64,000 bases of DNA from positions 75,300-139,299 of the forward strand of contig NZ_LKPJ01000008.1 in the NCBI RefSeq assembly GCF_001443045.1, in the 5' to 3' direction. Position 1 is the stretch's first letter. Every line of letters starts with the position of its first letter. A program made the translations under genes and the position numbers. Of this stretch, positions 49,915 to 62,827 are shown piece after piece. The stretch comes from Burkholderia ambifaria. GTDB taxonomy: Bacteria; Pseudomonadota; Gammaproteobacteria; Burkholderiales; Burkholderiaceae. The notes beneath the pieces are model-generated. The model did not search any database. It had not been told where the DNA came from and worked only from the letters and a program-made list of their open reading frames with translations.

Positions 49915-50463
49915 ACACCCATTCTAAACAACTCGGACAGGCCCGCAATCCTGCCATTACCCGACCGACCGGCCGGCGCCCTCCCTGGTTCCCGACGACG
50001 CGCGATCGTCTTCGTGCCATACGAAAGCCGGCTGCGGTGCCGGCTTTCACGCATGGCGCGGAACACGAACCGTCAGGGGGAAACTGCACCGGACCGTCGC
50101 ATCCGCATCCAGTATCCCACAAGCCGGGACGACTCGATCGCGTGTCACTCGAGCCTGGTATATGAGCTGATTATGCGACTTTTCAAGTCCACGCGCTCGG
50201 CGGCATGCTGCAAAGCAAAGCCGGAAAAACCCTGAAAATGGGTTCTTTACAACGGCCCTCTAACCGTCTAAAAATTCCACTTGACACTCAAATAAAGAGC
50301 GCCAACAATCAAGCTGGCACTTTTTTCAATTTGCCGCTTGGCGAAATGAAAGAGGCCGAAGGTGAGCTTGTGAGGGGGGAACGGCTGTATTTTTCCGGTC
50401 GTTTAGCTTTTCGAGCGTGCTCGTGGTAAGTAGCAGCGACTGTGTGACAGGGGAAGTAGGAAA
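49915..50463. promoter_or_regulatory. Long divergent control region, clpS and the cold-shock gene
   Basis: 549 bases without a credible gene. For clpS (minus), TTGAAA (complement of 50181-50186), 18 bases and TATACC (complement of 50157-50162) form a possible promoter. A perfect 10-bp hairpin, GAAAGCCGGC (50025-50034) with GCCGGCTTTC (50041-50050), would lie in its leader. For the cold-shock gene (plus), TTGACA (50281-50286), 17 bases and AACAAT (50304-50309) form a good promoter, leaving a leader of about 147 bases. Long leaders are typical of cspA-type genes. Confidence 0.55.
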
Positions 50464-50667
50464 ATGGCAACTGGTATCGTTAAGTGGTTCAACGACGCGA
50501 AGGGCTTCGGTTTCATCACTCCCGACGAGGGCGGTGAAGATCTGTTTGCGCACTTCTCGGCCATCAACATGCAGGGCTTCAAGACCCTGAAGGAAGGCCA
50601 GAAGGTGAGCTTCGAGGTCGTTCAAGGGCCGAAGGGCAAGCAAGCGTCGAACATCCAGGCCGCGTAA
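50464..50667 (+). CDS. cspA: Cold-shock protein, CspA family
   Basis: A 67-residue single cold-shock domain, [18 protein letters not shown], with RNP1 KGFGFI and RNP2 LFAHFS. Binds single-stranded nucleic acid as an RNA chaperone or antiterminator. The long AU-rich leader suggests post-transcriptional control. Several paralogues are usual in this genus, so the symbol denotes the family. Confidence 0.95.
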   Translation: MATGIVKWFNDAKGFGFITPDEGGEDLFAHFSAINMQGFKTLKEGQKVSFEVVQGPKGKQASNIQAA

Positions 50668-50685
50668 GGCACCGGATATCGGACG

Positions 50686-50757
50686 AAGAAACCCGGCATT
50701 GCGCCGGGTTTCTTTTTTTCAGGCCGGCCACTCGTTAATTCGATTGGCCGGCCTTTT
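50686..50757 (+). terminator. Two tandem terminators after the cold-shock gene
   Basis: First: AAGAAACCCGGC (50686-50697) with GCCGGGTTTCTT (50703-50714) and a T-run. Second: AGGCCGGCCA (50721-50730) with TGGCCGGCCT (50745-50754) and TTTT. Confidence 0.88.
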
Positions 50758-50844
50758 CGTTCAATCCCGATAATTGAACACACATTGTCTTGTTTCAAGC
50801 GCAGATCGAATGCCGTCATACGCGTGAAACACATTCGATACTCG

Positions 50845-52443
50845 TTACACGATCTTCAGCGTGCCCATCATGCCGAGATCCTCGTGTTCGAGAATATGGC
50901 AATGAAACATGCGCTCGCCGGGCATGTCTTGCGTGACGAGGATCGTCACGGTCTCGCCGCTGCGCACGTTCACGGTATCGCGCCACGCGCGGAACGGTTC
51001 GCTCGTGCGCGTGCCGTCGGATGCGCGCTCGATCACCTGGAATTGCGTGCCGTGCAAATGGAACGGGTGATCCATGTCGGTGGGGTTGCGGATCGTCCAG
51101 CGCTCGATGTCGCCGCGGCGGCTCGTCAACGTCGCACGGTGCGGTGCATAGGCCGCGCCGTTGATCGTGAAGCGCATCCCGGCCGGACGGCCATGCGCCG
51201 GGCCGTTCATCATCGCGTCCATGTCCATCTCTTCGCCGAACGCGACTTCCTTGTGCGCGACCGGTTCGCCGAGCGCCGGCACGGCGCGCAGCGTCGCCGG
51301 CAGCGCACGGGCGGCGGCCGGTGCGAACGCGACGTCGGCCAACGGTAGCGTCGGATCGGGCGGCAGGCTGGCGTGGCCGTCGTCGTGCGACATCGCCATC
51401 TTGCGGCGGTCGTATTCGGCCGCCTGCAGCACGGCGCGCGACGCGCGCTCGCCGGCGCGCACCAGCAATTCCGCCCGCTCGCCCGGCGCGAGCAGCAGCG
51501 ACGTCACGCGGCGCGGCGCCTCTAACAGCCCGCCGTCCGTGCCGACCTGCTCGAACGCGCGGCCGTCGTCGAACGCCACACGCAGGTAGCGTGCGCTGCA
51601 CGCGTTCCACACGCGCCAGCGCTCGTCACTCGCGACGTCGATCCGCGGCCGGCGCGCACCGTTGACCAGCACGAACTGGCCTTCGCGGCCGTTCATCCAG
51701 TCCATCATGTCGTTCGGCGCAATCGTGCCGTCGCGCGCAAGCTTCAGGTCGGACACGAACAGGTTGCGCTCGGGCCAGCCGGCAAGCGGATCGTCGGCGG
51801 CACGCACCACGAACGGGCCCGCCAGCCCGCGGAACACCTGCTCGGCCGTCATCATGTGCGGATGCGGGTGATACCAGTAGGTGCCGGCACTCCCCTTCGG
51901 CAGCGTGAAGCGGTACACACGCGACGCGCCCGGCGCGACGGGGTCGGACGGGTTACCGTCCTGGTCGGGCGGCACCGGCAGGCCGTGCCAGTGGATCGTC
52001 GACGGTTGCGGCAGCTTGTTCACGAAGCGGATTTCGACCGTGTCGCCCTCGCGTACATCGATCAGCGGGCCGATCACCGGCCCCTGCGTGCCCGTGCCGA
52101 ACTGCCAGAACATCGTCGGACGCGCCCTGTGCAGCATCGGACGTGCGACTGGCTGCGCGACCAGCGTCGCGCGGAACGTGCCGGGCTCGCGGCTGTCGTT
52201 CGCAAGCGTGCGCAGCGACGCGAGCGGCGCGCCGGCCGGCAGCGCATCGGCCGCCGCGAGCGCGGCCGGCGCCGGCTTCGCGTGCTGCGCGTGGCCCGCC
52301 ATCCCTGACATGCCCGGCATGTCATCCATCTGATCCATGCCTGCCATGCCCGCGTGTCCGGCATGCTGCGCCCAGGCGGTGCGCGCAAACAGCGATGCGG
52401 CCGCGACACCGATGGCGTGCGACAGGAAGGTTCTCCGTATCAT
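50845..52443 (-). CDS. Periplasmic multicopper oxidase, CopA/CueO-like
   Basis: A 532-residue multicopper oxidase. A Tat-type signal (MIRRTFLSHAIGVAAA ... AWAQ) is followed by a Met/His-rich stretch (HAGHAGMAGMDQMDDMPGM) likely to bind copper. Copper ligands are HWHGLP, YWYHPHPHMM, HPFHLHGTQF and the C-terminal MFHCHILEHEDLGMM. It has a second Met/His segment (MDMDAMMNGPAHG) before the last domain. Probably oxidises Cu(I) or phenolic compounds in the periplasm. The ATG at 52443 is 7 bases after GAGGA. No copper pump or regulator adjoins it. Confidence 0.9.
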   Translation of the reverse strand: MIRRTFLSHAIGVAAASLFARTAWAQHAGHAGMAGMDQMDDMPGMSGMAGHAQHAKPAPAALAAADALPAGAPLASLRTLANDSREPGTFRATLVAQPVARPMLHRARPTMFWQFGTGTQGPVIGPLIDVREGDTVEIRFVNKLPQPSTIHWHGLPVPPDQDGNPSDPVAPGASRVYRFTLPKGSAGTYWYHPHPHMMTAEQVFRGLAGPFVVRAADDPLAGWPERNLFVSDLKLARDGTIAPNDMMDWMNGREGQFVLVNGARRPRIDVASDERWRVWNACSARYLRVAFDDGRAFEQVGTDGGLLEAPRRVTSLLLAPGERAELLVRAGERASRAVLQAAEYDRRKMAMSHDDGHASLPPDPTLPLADVAFAPAAARALPATLRAVPALGEPVAHKEVAFGEEMDMDAMMNGPAHGRPAGMRFTINGAAYAPHRATLTSRRGDIERWTIRNPTDMDHPFHLHGTQFQVIERASDGTRTSEPFRAWRDTVNVRSGETVTILVTQDMPGERMFHCHILEHEDLGMMGTLKIV

Positions 52444-53137
52444 CAATCGTTCCTCGTTATTCGTGCTGCGTCGCGCGGCCGTCGCGACACCCGCGCCGGC
52501 CAGTGCGGAAGCGTCCGTGCGCGACGCAAAACCTCAGGCCCGCGTCATCATAACCGCAGCCCACGACCGAAGCGCCGCGGCACCGCGCAAGCGGCGATAC
52601 GCCGCAGTACGCGGCCGCGCCCGACGATCCGGGCACCGTTCGCGCGGCGCTTTCGACCATCGCCCGACGCCGCGACGCCCCGGCTCCATTTACGCCGACC
52701 GCCCCGGTCGGCGGCCTTCGCCACCCGCTTTCTCCACGCCCGATCGAGGCAATTCGCACCAGTTGTTCATCCCGGCAGCCGCACGCCCCGCGCCTTCGAC
52801 GCATGAACCCGTCAATTTTTCACGATGCGGAACAAGTCTCTGCGTTATAAAAATTCGTGGTGCACGGCACAAATTCACCGTTTCGCGATGCCAAAAATCG
52901 TTCCACAATATAAAATTATGCAAATAAATAATTGTTTTTAAACACAAATTTTTCTTTCTAGAAAGCGCTCTACGCGCACCATCGGCTGCGGCCGCGGACG
53001 TAGACTTTGTTCCATGCACTGACGCTTCGCCACGACGTTCGATACGGAACCCGGCGCAGGCAACCAGTCGGGCCACAGCCGGAAGAGCCGGCGGGCGGCA
53101 CAACAGAATCGCTTGTAATCAGAAAGGGAGAACGGAA
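52444..53137. other. 694-base gap with an AT-rich core
   Basis: No credible gene on either strand. Bases about 52845-52965 are strikingly AT-rich, with several A/T runs, and end in a perfect palindrome CTTTCTAGAAAG (52954-52965). It probably holds the promoters of the multicopper oxidase gene (minus) and of the small gene at 53138 (plus). AT-rich islands like this are commonly bound by H-NS-type proteins; that is inference. Confidence 0.5.
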
Positions 53138-53362
53138 ATGAAGGGATTTCGCTTTGGTTCAGCGCTCGGGTCGTTCTACATCCTGCCGGGTAACGGCGGC
53201 TGGGAAGCGACGTTCGGCAACGCTCTGCTCGGCGCGTTCTCGTGCCCGGAAGTGGCGGCCGACCACATCTCCCGCGGCGACTGCGAGCAGCCGTCCGAGC
53301 TGGATACGGCCACGCTCGAAGTGCCGCACGAAATCGCCGAATGGGAAATCGTTCACGTCTGA
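53138..53362 (+). CDS. Conserved-type small protein of unknown function, 74 residues
   Basis: A short gene with AGAAAGGGAGAA just before the ATG and its own terminator 19 bases after the stop. The product MKGFRFGSALGSFYILPGNG... ends with an acidic half (LDTATLEVPHEIAEWEIVHV). It has two cysteines, no helix long enough to span a membrane and no signal peptide. I do not recognise a family. Confidence 0.72.
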   Translation: MKGFRFGSALGSFYILPGNGGWEATFGNALLGAFSCPEVAADHISRGDCEQPSELDTATLEVPHEIAEWEIVHV

Positions 53363-53380
53363 ATGGCACGCCTGCAACGA

Positions 53381-53408
53381 AAAACGCCCCGGGCGACCGG
53401 GGCGTTTT
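53381..53408. terminator. Terminator between the 74-residue gene and idh
   Basis: AAAACGCCCC (53381-53390) with GGGGCGTTTT (53399-53408), usable in both directions. Confidence 0.8.
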
Positions 53409-53491
53409 CATGTTCGGCGGAACGGCGAGCCGCAACGCCCGCCGCGTCGGCTGATGCCGCCGCCGTGGCGCGCGCGTTGGCGCGGCCGGCG

Positions 53492-55843
<2,352 letters not shown>

Positions 55844-55935
55844 TCATGTTCTACCTTGCAGGACATCCGGGCCGCATCGCGGCGCCGCGGCCCGCATGCC
55901 GGACCGCCCTGCCAACAAACCTGCCATCCACGAAA

Positions 55936-55966
55936 CGCCCCGGCGCCGGCAGTAGGCGCCGGGGCG
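55936..55966 (-). terminator. Hairpin after icd
   Basis: A perfect 12-bp stem CGCCCCGGCGCC (55936-55947) with its complement (55955-55966). The minus strand then reads TTTCG. The T-run is short, so termination may be partial. Confidence 0.55.
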
Positions 55967-56000
55967 GCCGGCTACCCGCCGGCCCACCCCGGAAGGGGTT

Positions 56001-57257
<1,257 letters not shown>

Positions 57258-57418
57258 GATCGACTCCAGTGACGTGGCTGAGCAGGTGATGCTGGTCGAA
57301 ACTGCGCGCGGCGAGGTGGCCTTGCCACCTTCGTGACGGCAACAGCGAGCCGCTATTCTAGCGCCCCAACCGGGGCCGGCGGCACGAAGCGCGACGCTGC
57401 GTATCAAGTCTCCCCTTA

Positions 57419-57434
57419 TGTCTTATATAAGACA
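57419..57434. promoter_or_regulatory. Perfect 16-bp palindrome between icd and the divergent pseudouridine synthase gene
   Basis: TGTCTTATATAAGACA, a perfect inverted repeat and much more AT-rich than its surroundings. The form (short symmetrical half-sites around ATAT) suits a GntR- or similar dimeric repressor. I associate such TCTTATATAAGA sites with TCA-cycle genes of betaproteobacteria, but cannot verify that here. Confidence 0.6.
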
Positions 57435-57531
57435 GATGACTTGCCGTTCCGTATTATGCATTAAGATTCCGCCATTTGCCATAGACTGCCCGCCCCGCTT
57501 CCCCCGCGGCACGCCGGGCGGGCGCCCCGCC

Positions 57532-58110
57532 ATGACCCTGATCGCCCTCAACAAGCCGTTCGGCACGATTTGCCAGTTTTCCGCGCACGAGACGCGGCCG
57601 TCGCTCGGCGACTGGGTAAAAACGCCCGGCGTCTACCCGGCCGGCCGGCTCGACGCGGACAGCGAGGGCCTGCTGCTGCTCACCGACGACGGCGCGCTGC
57701 AGGCGCGCATCGCGGAGCCGCGCCACAAGCTCGTCAAGCGCTACTGGGCGCAGGTCGACGGCGCGCCGGGCCCGGCCGACCTGAAGGCGCTCGCGCGCGG
57801 CGTCGATCTCGGCGACTACGTGACACGCCCGTGCCGCGCCGAATTCATCGAACCGCCCGACACGCTGTGGCCGCGCAATCCACCGATCCGCTACCGCGCC
57901 GCGATCCCGACCACGTGGATCGAACTCGCGATCACCGAAGGCAAGAATCGGCAGGTGCGCCGGATGACGGCCGCGATCGGCTTCCCGACGTTGCGTCTCG
58001 TGCGTGTCGGCATCGGCGCGCTCGACATATTCGCGCTCGGCATTGCACCAGGTGAAACAATCGCGCTGCCGCCGCGGGCCCCGTGGGACGGTTTCGCACG
58101 CGACGCATGA
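57532..58110 (+). CDS. rluE: 23S rRNA pseudouridine synthase, RluE-like
   Basis: A 192-residue RsuA-family pseudouridine synthase without an S4 domain, as in RluE. It starts MTLIALNKPFGTICQFS. The catalytic aspartate is Asp41 in AGRLDADSEGLLLLT. KLVKRYWAQV and EGKNRQVRRMTAAIGFPTLRLVR are also conserved. RluE modifies U2457 of 23S rRNA in E. coli. The upstream open frame to 57418 is not protein-like. Confidence 0.9.
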   Translation: MTLIALNKPFGTICQFSAHETRPSLGDWVKTPGVYPAGRLDADSEGLLLLTDDGALQARIAEPRHKLVKRYWAQVDGAPGPADLKALARGVDLGDYVTRPCRAEFIEPPDTLWPRNPPIRYRAAIPTTWIELAITEGKNRQVRRMTAAIGFPTLRLVRVGIGALDIFALGIAPGETIALPPRAPWDGFARDA

Positions 58111-58401
58111 CCGCGTCGGCAACTTTCGATTTTTTTCGTCATCTTTTTCGTCAACCGCCGGCGAAGATCGCGCGTTAAACCACGCAGATGCCACCCTGAG
58201 CTATCCGGCATTGGCAGCCGAACCGATATTTCCGTGTTTGCGTCACGAAAGCGACGTTTTCTTCGAATACGATTCGGCGCCCGCAGCGCAATGAGAAATT
58301 TCTCGAAGCGTCTGTCAACCGAAAGGTGGATGGCACCGTTAGACGTCATGACTCCTATTGCCGGGTCATCTGGTTAATTAACTAAAGCTGAGGAACACAA
58401 C

Positions 58402-58617
58402 ATGAACAAACTGATCGCCGCTCTGGTCGCTGGTCTCTTCGCAACGGCTGCTTTCGCACAAGCTTCGGCTCCGGAAGCTGCTTCGGCTGCTGCTCCGGCA
58501 GCTGCTTCGGCACCGGCAAAGAAGGCCCACGCCAAGAAGCACCACGCTGCGAAGAAGCACCACGCAGCGAAGAAGGCTGCTAGCGAAGCCGAAGCTCCGG
58601 CAGCTGCTTCGAACTAA
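58402..58617 (+). CDS. Secreted Ala/Lys/His-rich small protein, Asr-like
   Basis: A 71-residue product with a signal peptide (MNKLIAALVAGLFATAAFA, cut before QASA) and a mature part made almost only of Ala, Lys, His, Pro, Ser and Glu, including two copies of AKKHHAAKKHHA-type sequence. Composition and layout resemble the acid-shock protein Asr of enterobacteria; homology is uncertain because the sequence is low-complexity. It has its own leader and a strong terminator. GAGGAACACAAC precedes the ATG. Confidence 0.78.
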   Translation: MNKLIAALVAGLFATAAFAQASAPEAASAAAPAAASAPAKKAHAKKHHAAKKHHAAKKAASEAEAPAAASN

Positions 58618-58676
58618 GCAAGCTGGTTGTAATAACGCAGTCAAGAACACGCAGTCTTGCCGTTCTTACGGCGTTG

Positions 58677-58712
58677 AAAGGCAGATCGCCGCGAGGCGAT
58701 CTGCCTTTTTCT
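58677..58712 (+). terminator. Terminator after the Asr-like gene
   Basis: A 14-bp stem AAAGGCAGATCGCC (58677-58690), loop GCGA and its complement (58695-58708), then T-rich. Confidence 0.92.
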
Positions 58713-58776
58713 TTTTGTGCCCGCCGGCACGCTTCGCGTACCATGCGGGTCTCGTTTTCCCGATAGGAGCCCTGCT

Positions 58777-59277
58777 GTGCGATTCTCCCTGCGCTCGTCG
58801 CTCGGCCGCCTTGCGCGCGCCGCCGTGTTTCCCGCCGCGCTCGCCGTCCTCGCACTCGGCGTGCAGACCGCCCACGCGCAGATGCCGCCCGGCGCCAAGC
58901 AGCCGAGCGAGTTCCCGCGCGTGAAGCTGCGCGCCGGCATGTACGTGATCGACGCGGCCATCGCCGCGAACGATGCCGACCGCGAACAAGGGCTGATGTA
59001 CCGGTCGCAGCTCGCGCCGAACGAAGGCATGCTGTTCGTGTTCAACGAGAACGCCGTGCACTGCTTCTGGATGAAGAACACGCTGATCCCGCTGTCGATC
59101 GCGTTCATCCGCGCGGACGGCACGATCACCGACATCGACGAGATGCGCGCCGAGACGACCGACAACCACTGCCCGCGCAACAACGGCGTCTATGCGCTCG
59201 AAATGAGCAAGGGCTGGTTCGCCGCGAAGGGCATCAAGCCGGGCATGAAGCTCGACGGGCTGCCCAAATCCCAGTAA
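58777..59277 (+). CDS. Exported DUF192 family protein
   Basis: A 166-residue protein starting at GTG with AGGAG 7 bases upstream. A signal peptide of about 37 residues ends VQTAHAQ. The DUF192 domain follows, with the family segments [21 protein letters not shown] and [15 protein letters not shown]. The function of DUF192 is unknown. The open frame to 58717 is rejected. Confidence 0.88.
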   Translation: MRFSLRSSLGRLARAAVFPAALAVLALGVQTAHAQMPPGAKQPSEFPRVKLRAGMYVIDAAIAANDADREQGLMYRSQLAPNEGMLFVFNENAVHCFWMKNTLIPLSIAFIRADGTITDIDEMRAETTDNHCPRNNGVYALEMSKGWFAAKGIKPGMKLDGLPKSQ

Positions 59278-59311
59278 CGGCGTATGCCGCGGCGGTGCCG
59301 CGCATCGACCG

Positions 59312-59344
59312 AAGCCGGCCGCCCGTTGCGCGCCGGCTTTTTTT
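59312..59344 (+). terminator. Terminator after the DUF192 gene
   Basis: AAGCCGGC (59312-59319) with GCCGGCTT (59332-59339) plus an inner CGC/GCG pair, then TTTTTTT. Confidence 0.85.
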
Positions 59345-59494
59345 CGCTCGCCGGCGACGGCGCCCGCCTTGATTCGGCAAACGCTGCCCGCATCTGCAAA
59401 AGCCACGGACAAGCGCTATGCTTTAAATCTCGCTAGTTCCAGCCCGGGCCGGCCCAGCCGGTCCGCTTACGATCCGAACCACCAGGAGGTTCAC

Positions 59495-61606
59495 GTGCCC
59501 CGCAAAACCCCCATCGAGCGCTATCGCAACATCGGGATCAGCGCTCACATCGATGCCGGCAAGACCACGACGACCGAGCGCATCCTGTTTTACACCGGCG
59601 TGAGCCACAAGATCGGTGAAGTGCACGACGGCGCGGCCACGATGGACTGGATGGAGCAGGAGCAGGAACGCGGCATCACGATCACGTCGGCCGCGACCAC
59701 GGCCTTCTGGAAGGGCATGGCCGGCAACTATCCGGAACACCGCATCAACATCATCGACACCCCCGGGCACGTCGACTTCACGATCGAGGTCGAGCGCTCG
59801 ATGCGCGTGCTCGACGGCGCGTGCATGGTCTACGACTCGGTCGGCGGCGTGCAGCCGCAATCCGAAACGGTGTGGCGCCAGGCGAACAAGTACAAAGTGC
59901 CGCGCATCGCGTTCGTCAACAAGATGGACCGCGTCGGCGCAGACTTTTTCCGCGTGCAGCGCCAGATCGGCGAGCGCCTGAAGGGTGTCGCCGTGCCGAT
60001 CCAGATTCCGATCGGCGCGGAAGATCATTTCCAGGGCGTGGTCGATCTCGTCAAGATGAAGGCGATCGTCTGGGACGACGAAAGCCAGGGCGTGAAGTTC
60101 ACCTACGAGGAAATCCCGGCGAATCTCGTCGAGCTTGCGCACGAGTGGCGCGAGAAGATGGTCGAGGCCGCTGCGGAAGCCAGCGAGGAACTGCTCGAGA
60201 AGTATCTGCACGACCATGAGTCGCTGACCGAGGACGAGATCAAGGCCGCGTTGCGCCAGCGCACGATCGCGAACGAGATCGTGCCGATGCTGTGCGGCAG
60301 CGCGTTCAAGAACAAGGGTGTGCAGGCGATGCTCGACGCGGTGATCGACTACCTGCCGTCGCCGGTCGATGTGCCGGCCATCCTCGGCCACGACTTCGCC
60401 GATCCGGAAAAGCCGGCGGAACGTCACCCGAGCGACGACGAGCCGTTCTCGTCGCTCGCGTTCAAGATCATGACCGACCCGTTCGTCGGCCAGCTGATCT
60501 TCTTCCGCGTGTATTCGGGTGTCGTCGAATCGGGCGATACGGTGCTTAACGCGACGAAGGACAAGAAGGAGCGGCTCGGCCGGATCCTGCAGATGCACGC
60601 GAACGAACGCAAGGAAATCAAGGAAGTGCGCGCGGGCGACATCGCCGCGGCGGTCGGCCTGAAGGAAGCGACGACGGGCGACACGCTGTGCGACCCGGCC
60701 AAGCCGATCATCCTCGAGAAGATGGAATTCCCGGAGCCGGTGATCTCGCAGGCCGTCGAGCCGAAGACGAAGGCCGACCAGGAAAAGATGGGCCTCGCGC
60801 TGAACCGTCTCGCGCAGGAGGATCCGTCGTTCCGCGTGCAGACCGACGAGGAATCCGGCCAGACGATCATCTCGGGGATGGGCGAGCTGCACCTCGAAAT
60901 CCTGGTCGACCGGATGAAGCGCGAGTTCGGCGTCGAGGCGACGGTCGGCAAGCCGCAGGTCGCATATCGCGAAACGGTGCGCACGACGGCGTCCGATGTC
61001 GAAGGCAAGTTCGTCAAACAGTCGGGCGGGCGCGGCCAGTACGGGCACGCGGTGATCACGCTGGAGCCGAACCCGGGCAAGGGTTATGAGTTCCTCGACG
61101 AGATCAAGGGCGGCGTGATTCCGCGCGAATTCATCCCGGCTGTCGACAAGGGCATCATCGAAACGCTGAAGAGCGGCGTGCTCGCGGGCTACCCGGTCGT
61201 CGACGTGAAGGTGCATCTGACGTTCGGCTCGTACCACGACGTCGACTCGAACGAAAACGCGTTCCGGATGGCCGGCTCGATGGCGTTCAAGGAAGCGATG
61301 CGCCGTGCGAAGCCCGTGCTGCTCGAGCCGATGATGGCCGTCGAGGTCGAGACGCCCGAGGAGTTCATGGGCAACGTGATGGGCGACCTGTCGAGCCGGC
61401 GCGGCATCGTGCAAGGGATGGAGGACATCGCGGGCGGCGGCGGCAAGCTCGTGCGCGCCGAAGTGCCGCTTGCCGAGATGTTCGGCTATTCGACGTCGCT
61501 GCGCTCGGCAACGCAAGGCCGTGCGACGTACACGATGGAGTTCAAGCAGTACGCGGAAACGCCGGCGAACGTGTCGGAAGCCGTGATCAATGCGAAAGTG
61601 AAGTAA
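59495..61606 (+). CDS. fusA: Elongation factor G, stand-alone copy
   Basis: A 703-residue EF-G. GTP motifs are [20 protein letters not shown] and NKMD; the five-domain layout is complete. The start is GTG with AGGAGG upstream. None of rpsL, rpsG or tuf adjoins it, so it is not the str-operon copy; Burkholderia usually carries two EF-G genes. Catalyses ribosome translocation, and possibly recycling. Confidence 0.93.
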   Translation: MPRKTPIERYRNIGISAHIDAGKTTTTERILFYTGVSHKIGEVHDGAATMDWMEQEQERGITITSAATTAFWKGMAGNYPEHRINIIDTPGHVDFTIEVERSMRVLDGACMVYDSVGGVQPQSETVWRQANKYKVPRIAFVNKMDRVGADFFRVQRQIGERLKGVAVPIQIPIGAEDHFQGVVDLVKMKAIVWDDESQGVKFTYEEIPANLVELAHEWREKMVEAAAEASEELLEKYLHDHESLTEDEIKAALRQRTIANEIVPMLCGSAFKNKGVQAMLDAVIDYLPSPVDVPAILGHDFADPEKPAERHPSDDEPFSSLAFKIMTDPFVGQLIFFRVYSGVVESGDTVLNATKDKKERLGRILQMHANERKEIKEVRAGDIAAAVGLKEATTGDTLCDPAKPIILEKMEFPEPVISQAVEPKTKADQEKMGLALNRLAQEDPSFRVQTDEESGQTIISGMGELHLEILVDRMKREFGVEATVGKPQVAYRETVRTTASDVEGKFVKQSGGRGQYGHAVITLEPNPGKGYEFLDEIKGGVIPREFIPAVDKGIIETLKSGVLAGYPVVDVKVHLTFGSYHDVDSNENAFRMAGSMAFKEAMRRAKPVLLEPMMAVEVETPEEFMGNVMGDLSSRRGIVQGMEDIAGGGGKLVRAEVPLAEMFGYSTSLRSATQGRATYTMEFKQYAETPANVSEAVINAKVK

Positions 61607-61639
61607 GCGCGGGGCGCGTGCGCCCGGCGGCAAGCCGCA

Positions 61640-61670
61640 GGCCCGTCCGGTTCCGGACGGGCCTTTTTTT
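61640..61670 (+). terminator. Terminator after fusA
   Basis: GGCCCGTCCGG (61640-61650) with CCGGACGGGCC (61653-61663), then seven T. Confidence 0.92.
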
Positions 61671-61736
61671 GATCCGTCGAATGCAGCGATGCGGGCAGCC
61701 GACGGCGTTTTCGATCGGTACGGCGGGCATTTTTTT

Positions 61737-61772
61737 GGTTCTTCACGCTAATCCGTGAAGAACCATTTTTTT
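61737..61772 (+). promoter_or_regulatory. Hairpin with T-run just before the Ni/Co transporter
   Basis: GGTTCTTCACG (61737-61747), loop CTAATC and CGTGAAGAACC (61754-61764), then A and seven T. It ends 11 bases before the first ATG of the transporter, and a strong terminator already follows fusA. It therefore looks like an attenuator or RNA control element. Confidence 0.6.
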
Positions 61773-61783
61773 CGCATGCCACA

Positions 61784-62827
61784 ATGCATCGCGATTCGTC
61801 CGACGGAACCCTCCCGATGCCACGCCCCCCTGCCCTGCGCCGCCTGCTGATGCTGTATGCCGGACTGATCGCCGCAAACGTCGCCGTCTGGCTGTGGGCG
61901 CTCGCGGTGCTGCGCGACCATCCGCTGCTGCTTGGCACCGCGGCGCTCGCGTACGGGCTCGGGCTGCGTCATGCGGTCGACGCCGATCACATCGCCGCGA
62001 TCGACGTCGCGACGCGCAAGCTGATGCAGGACGGCCAGCGTCCGGTGACCGTCGGCCTGTTCTTCTCGCTCGGCCACTCGACGATCGTCATCGCCGCGAC
62101 GCTCGGCATCGCGCTGACCGCGTTCGCGCTGCGCGACCGCTTCGACGCATTCCGCGAGATCGGCGGCACGATCGGCACGGCGGTGTCCGCAACCTTCCTG
62201 CTCGTGCTCGCATGCATGAACCTGGTGATCCTGCGCGACGTGTGGCGGCGCTATCGCGGCGCACCGGACCATGCGCACGGCACTGCGCACACGCATCGCG
62301 CAGGCGGCCTCGTGTCGCGGCTGCTGCGCCCGCTGTTCCGGTTCGTGTCGAAAAGCTGGCACATGTATCCGGTCGGCGTGCTGTTCGGCCTGGGTTTCGA
62401 TACTGCAACAGAAATCGCCCTGCTCGCGATCGCGGCCGCGCAGGCGAGCCACGCGCTGCCGCTCTATACGGTCATGCTGTTTCCCGCGCTGTTCGCGGCC
62501 GGCATGACACTGATCGACTCGACCGACAATGTGCTGATGATTCACGCGTACGGTTGGGCGATGGACGACCCGCAGCGCAAGCTGCTCTATAACGCGAGCA
62601 TCACGCTGCTGTCCGCGGTCGTCGCGCTGGCCGTCGGCGGGGTCGAGGCTGCCGGCCTGCTCGCCGACAAACTGTCGCTGACGGGCCCCGTACGCGATGC
62701 GCTCGATACGCTCGGCGGCCACTTCGGCGCGATCGGCTATGGCATCGTCGCGCTGTTTCTGGTCGGCTGGATCGCGTCGATCCTGTGCCATCGCTGGCCG
62801 CGCGCTGCCGATACAACGGCGCGCTAA
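61784..62827 (+). CDS. Nickel/cobalt transporter, NiCoT family
   Basis: A 347-residue permease with the NiCoT signatures: RHAVDADHIAAID (helix 2 metal site), FFSLGHSTIV, VGVLFGLGFDTATEI and GMTLIDSTDNVLM. A His-rich loop (HAHGTAHTHR) lies between the halves. High-affinity Ni(II) or Co(II) uptake; the metal is not fixed by sequence. The ATG at 61784 has no ribosome binding site. ATG 61817 (MPRPPALRR), with GGAA 8 bases upstream, may be the real start. Confidence 0.9.
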   Translation: MHRDSSDGTLPMPRPPALRRLLMLYAGLIAANVAVWLWALAVLRDHPLLLGTAALAYGLGLRHAVDADHIAAIDVATRKLMQDGQRPVTVGLFFSLGHSTIVIAATLGIALTAFALRDRFDAFREIGGTIGTAVSATFLLVLACMNLVILRDVWRRYRGAPDHAHGTAHTHRAGGLVSRLLRPLFRFVSKSWHMYPVGVLFGLGFDTATEIALLAIAAAQASHALPLYTVMLFPALFAAGMTLIDSTDNVLMIHAYGWAMDDPQRKLLYNASITLLSAVVALAVGGVEAAGLLADKLSLTGPVRDALDTLGGHFGAIGYGIVALFLVGWIASILCHRWPRAADTTAR

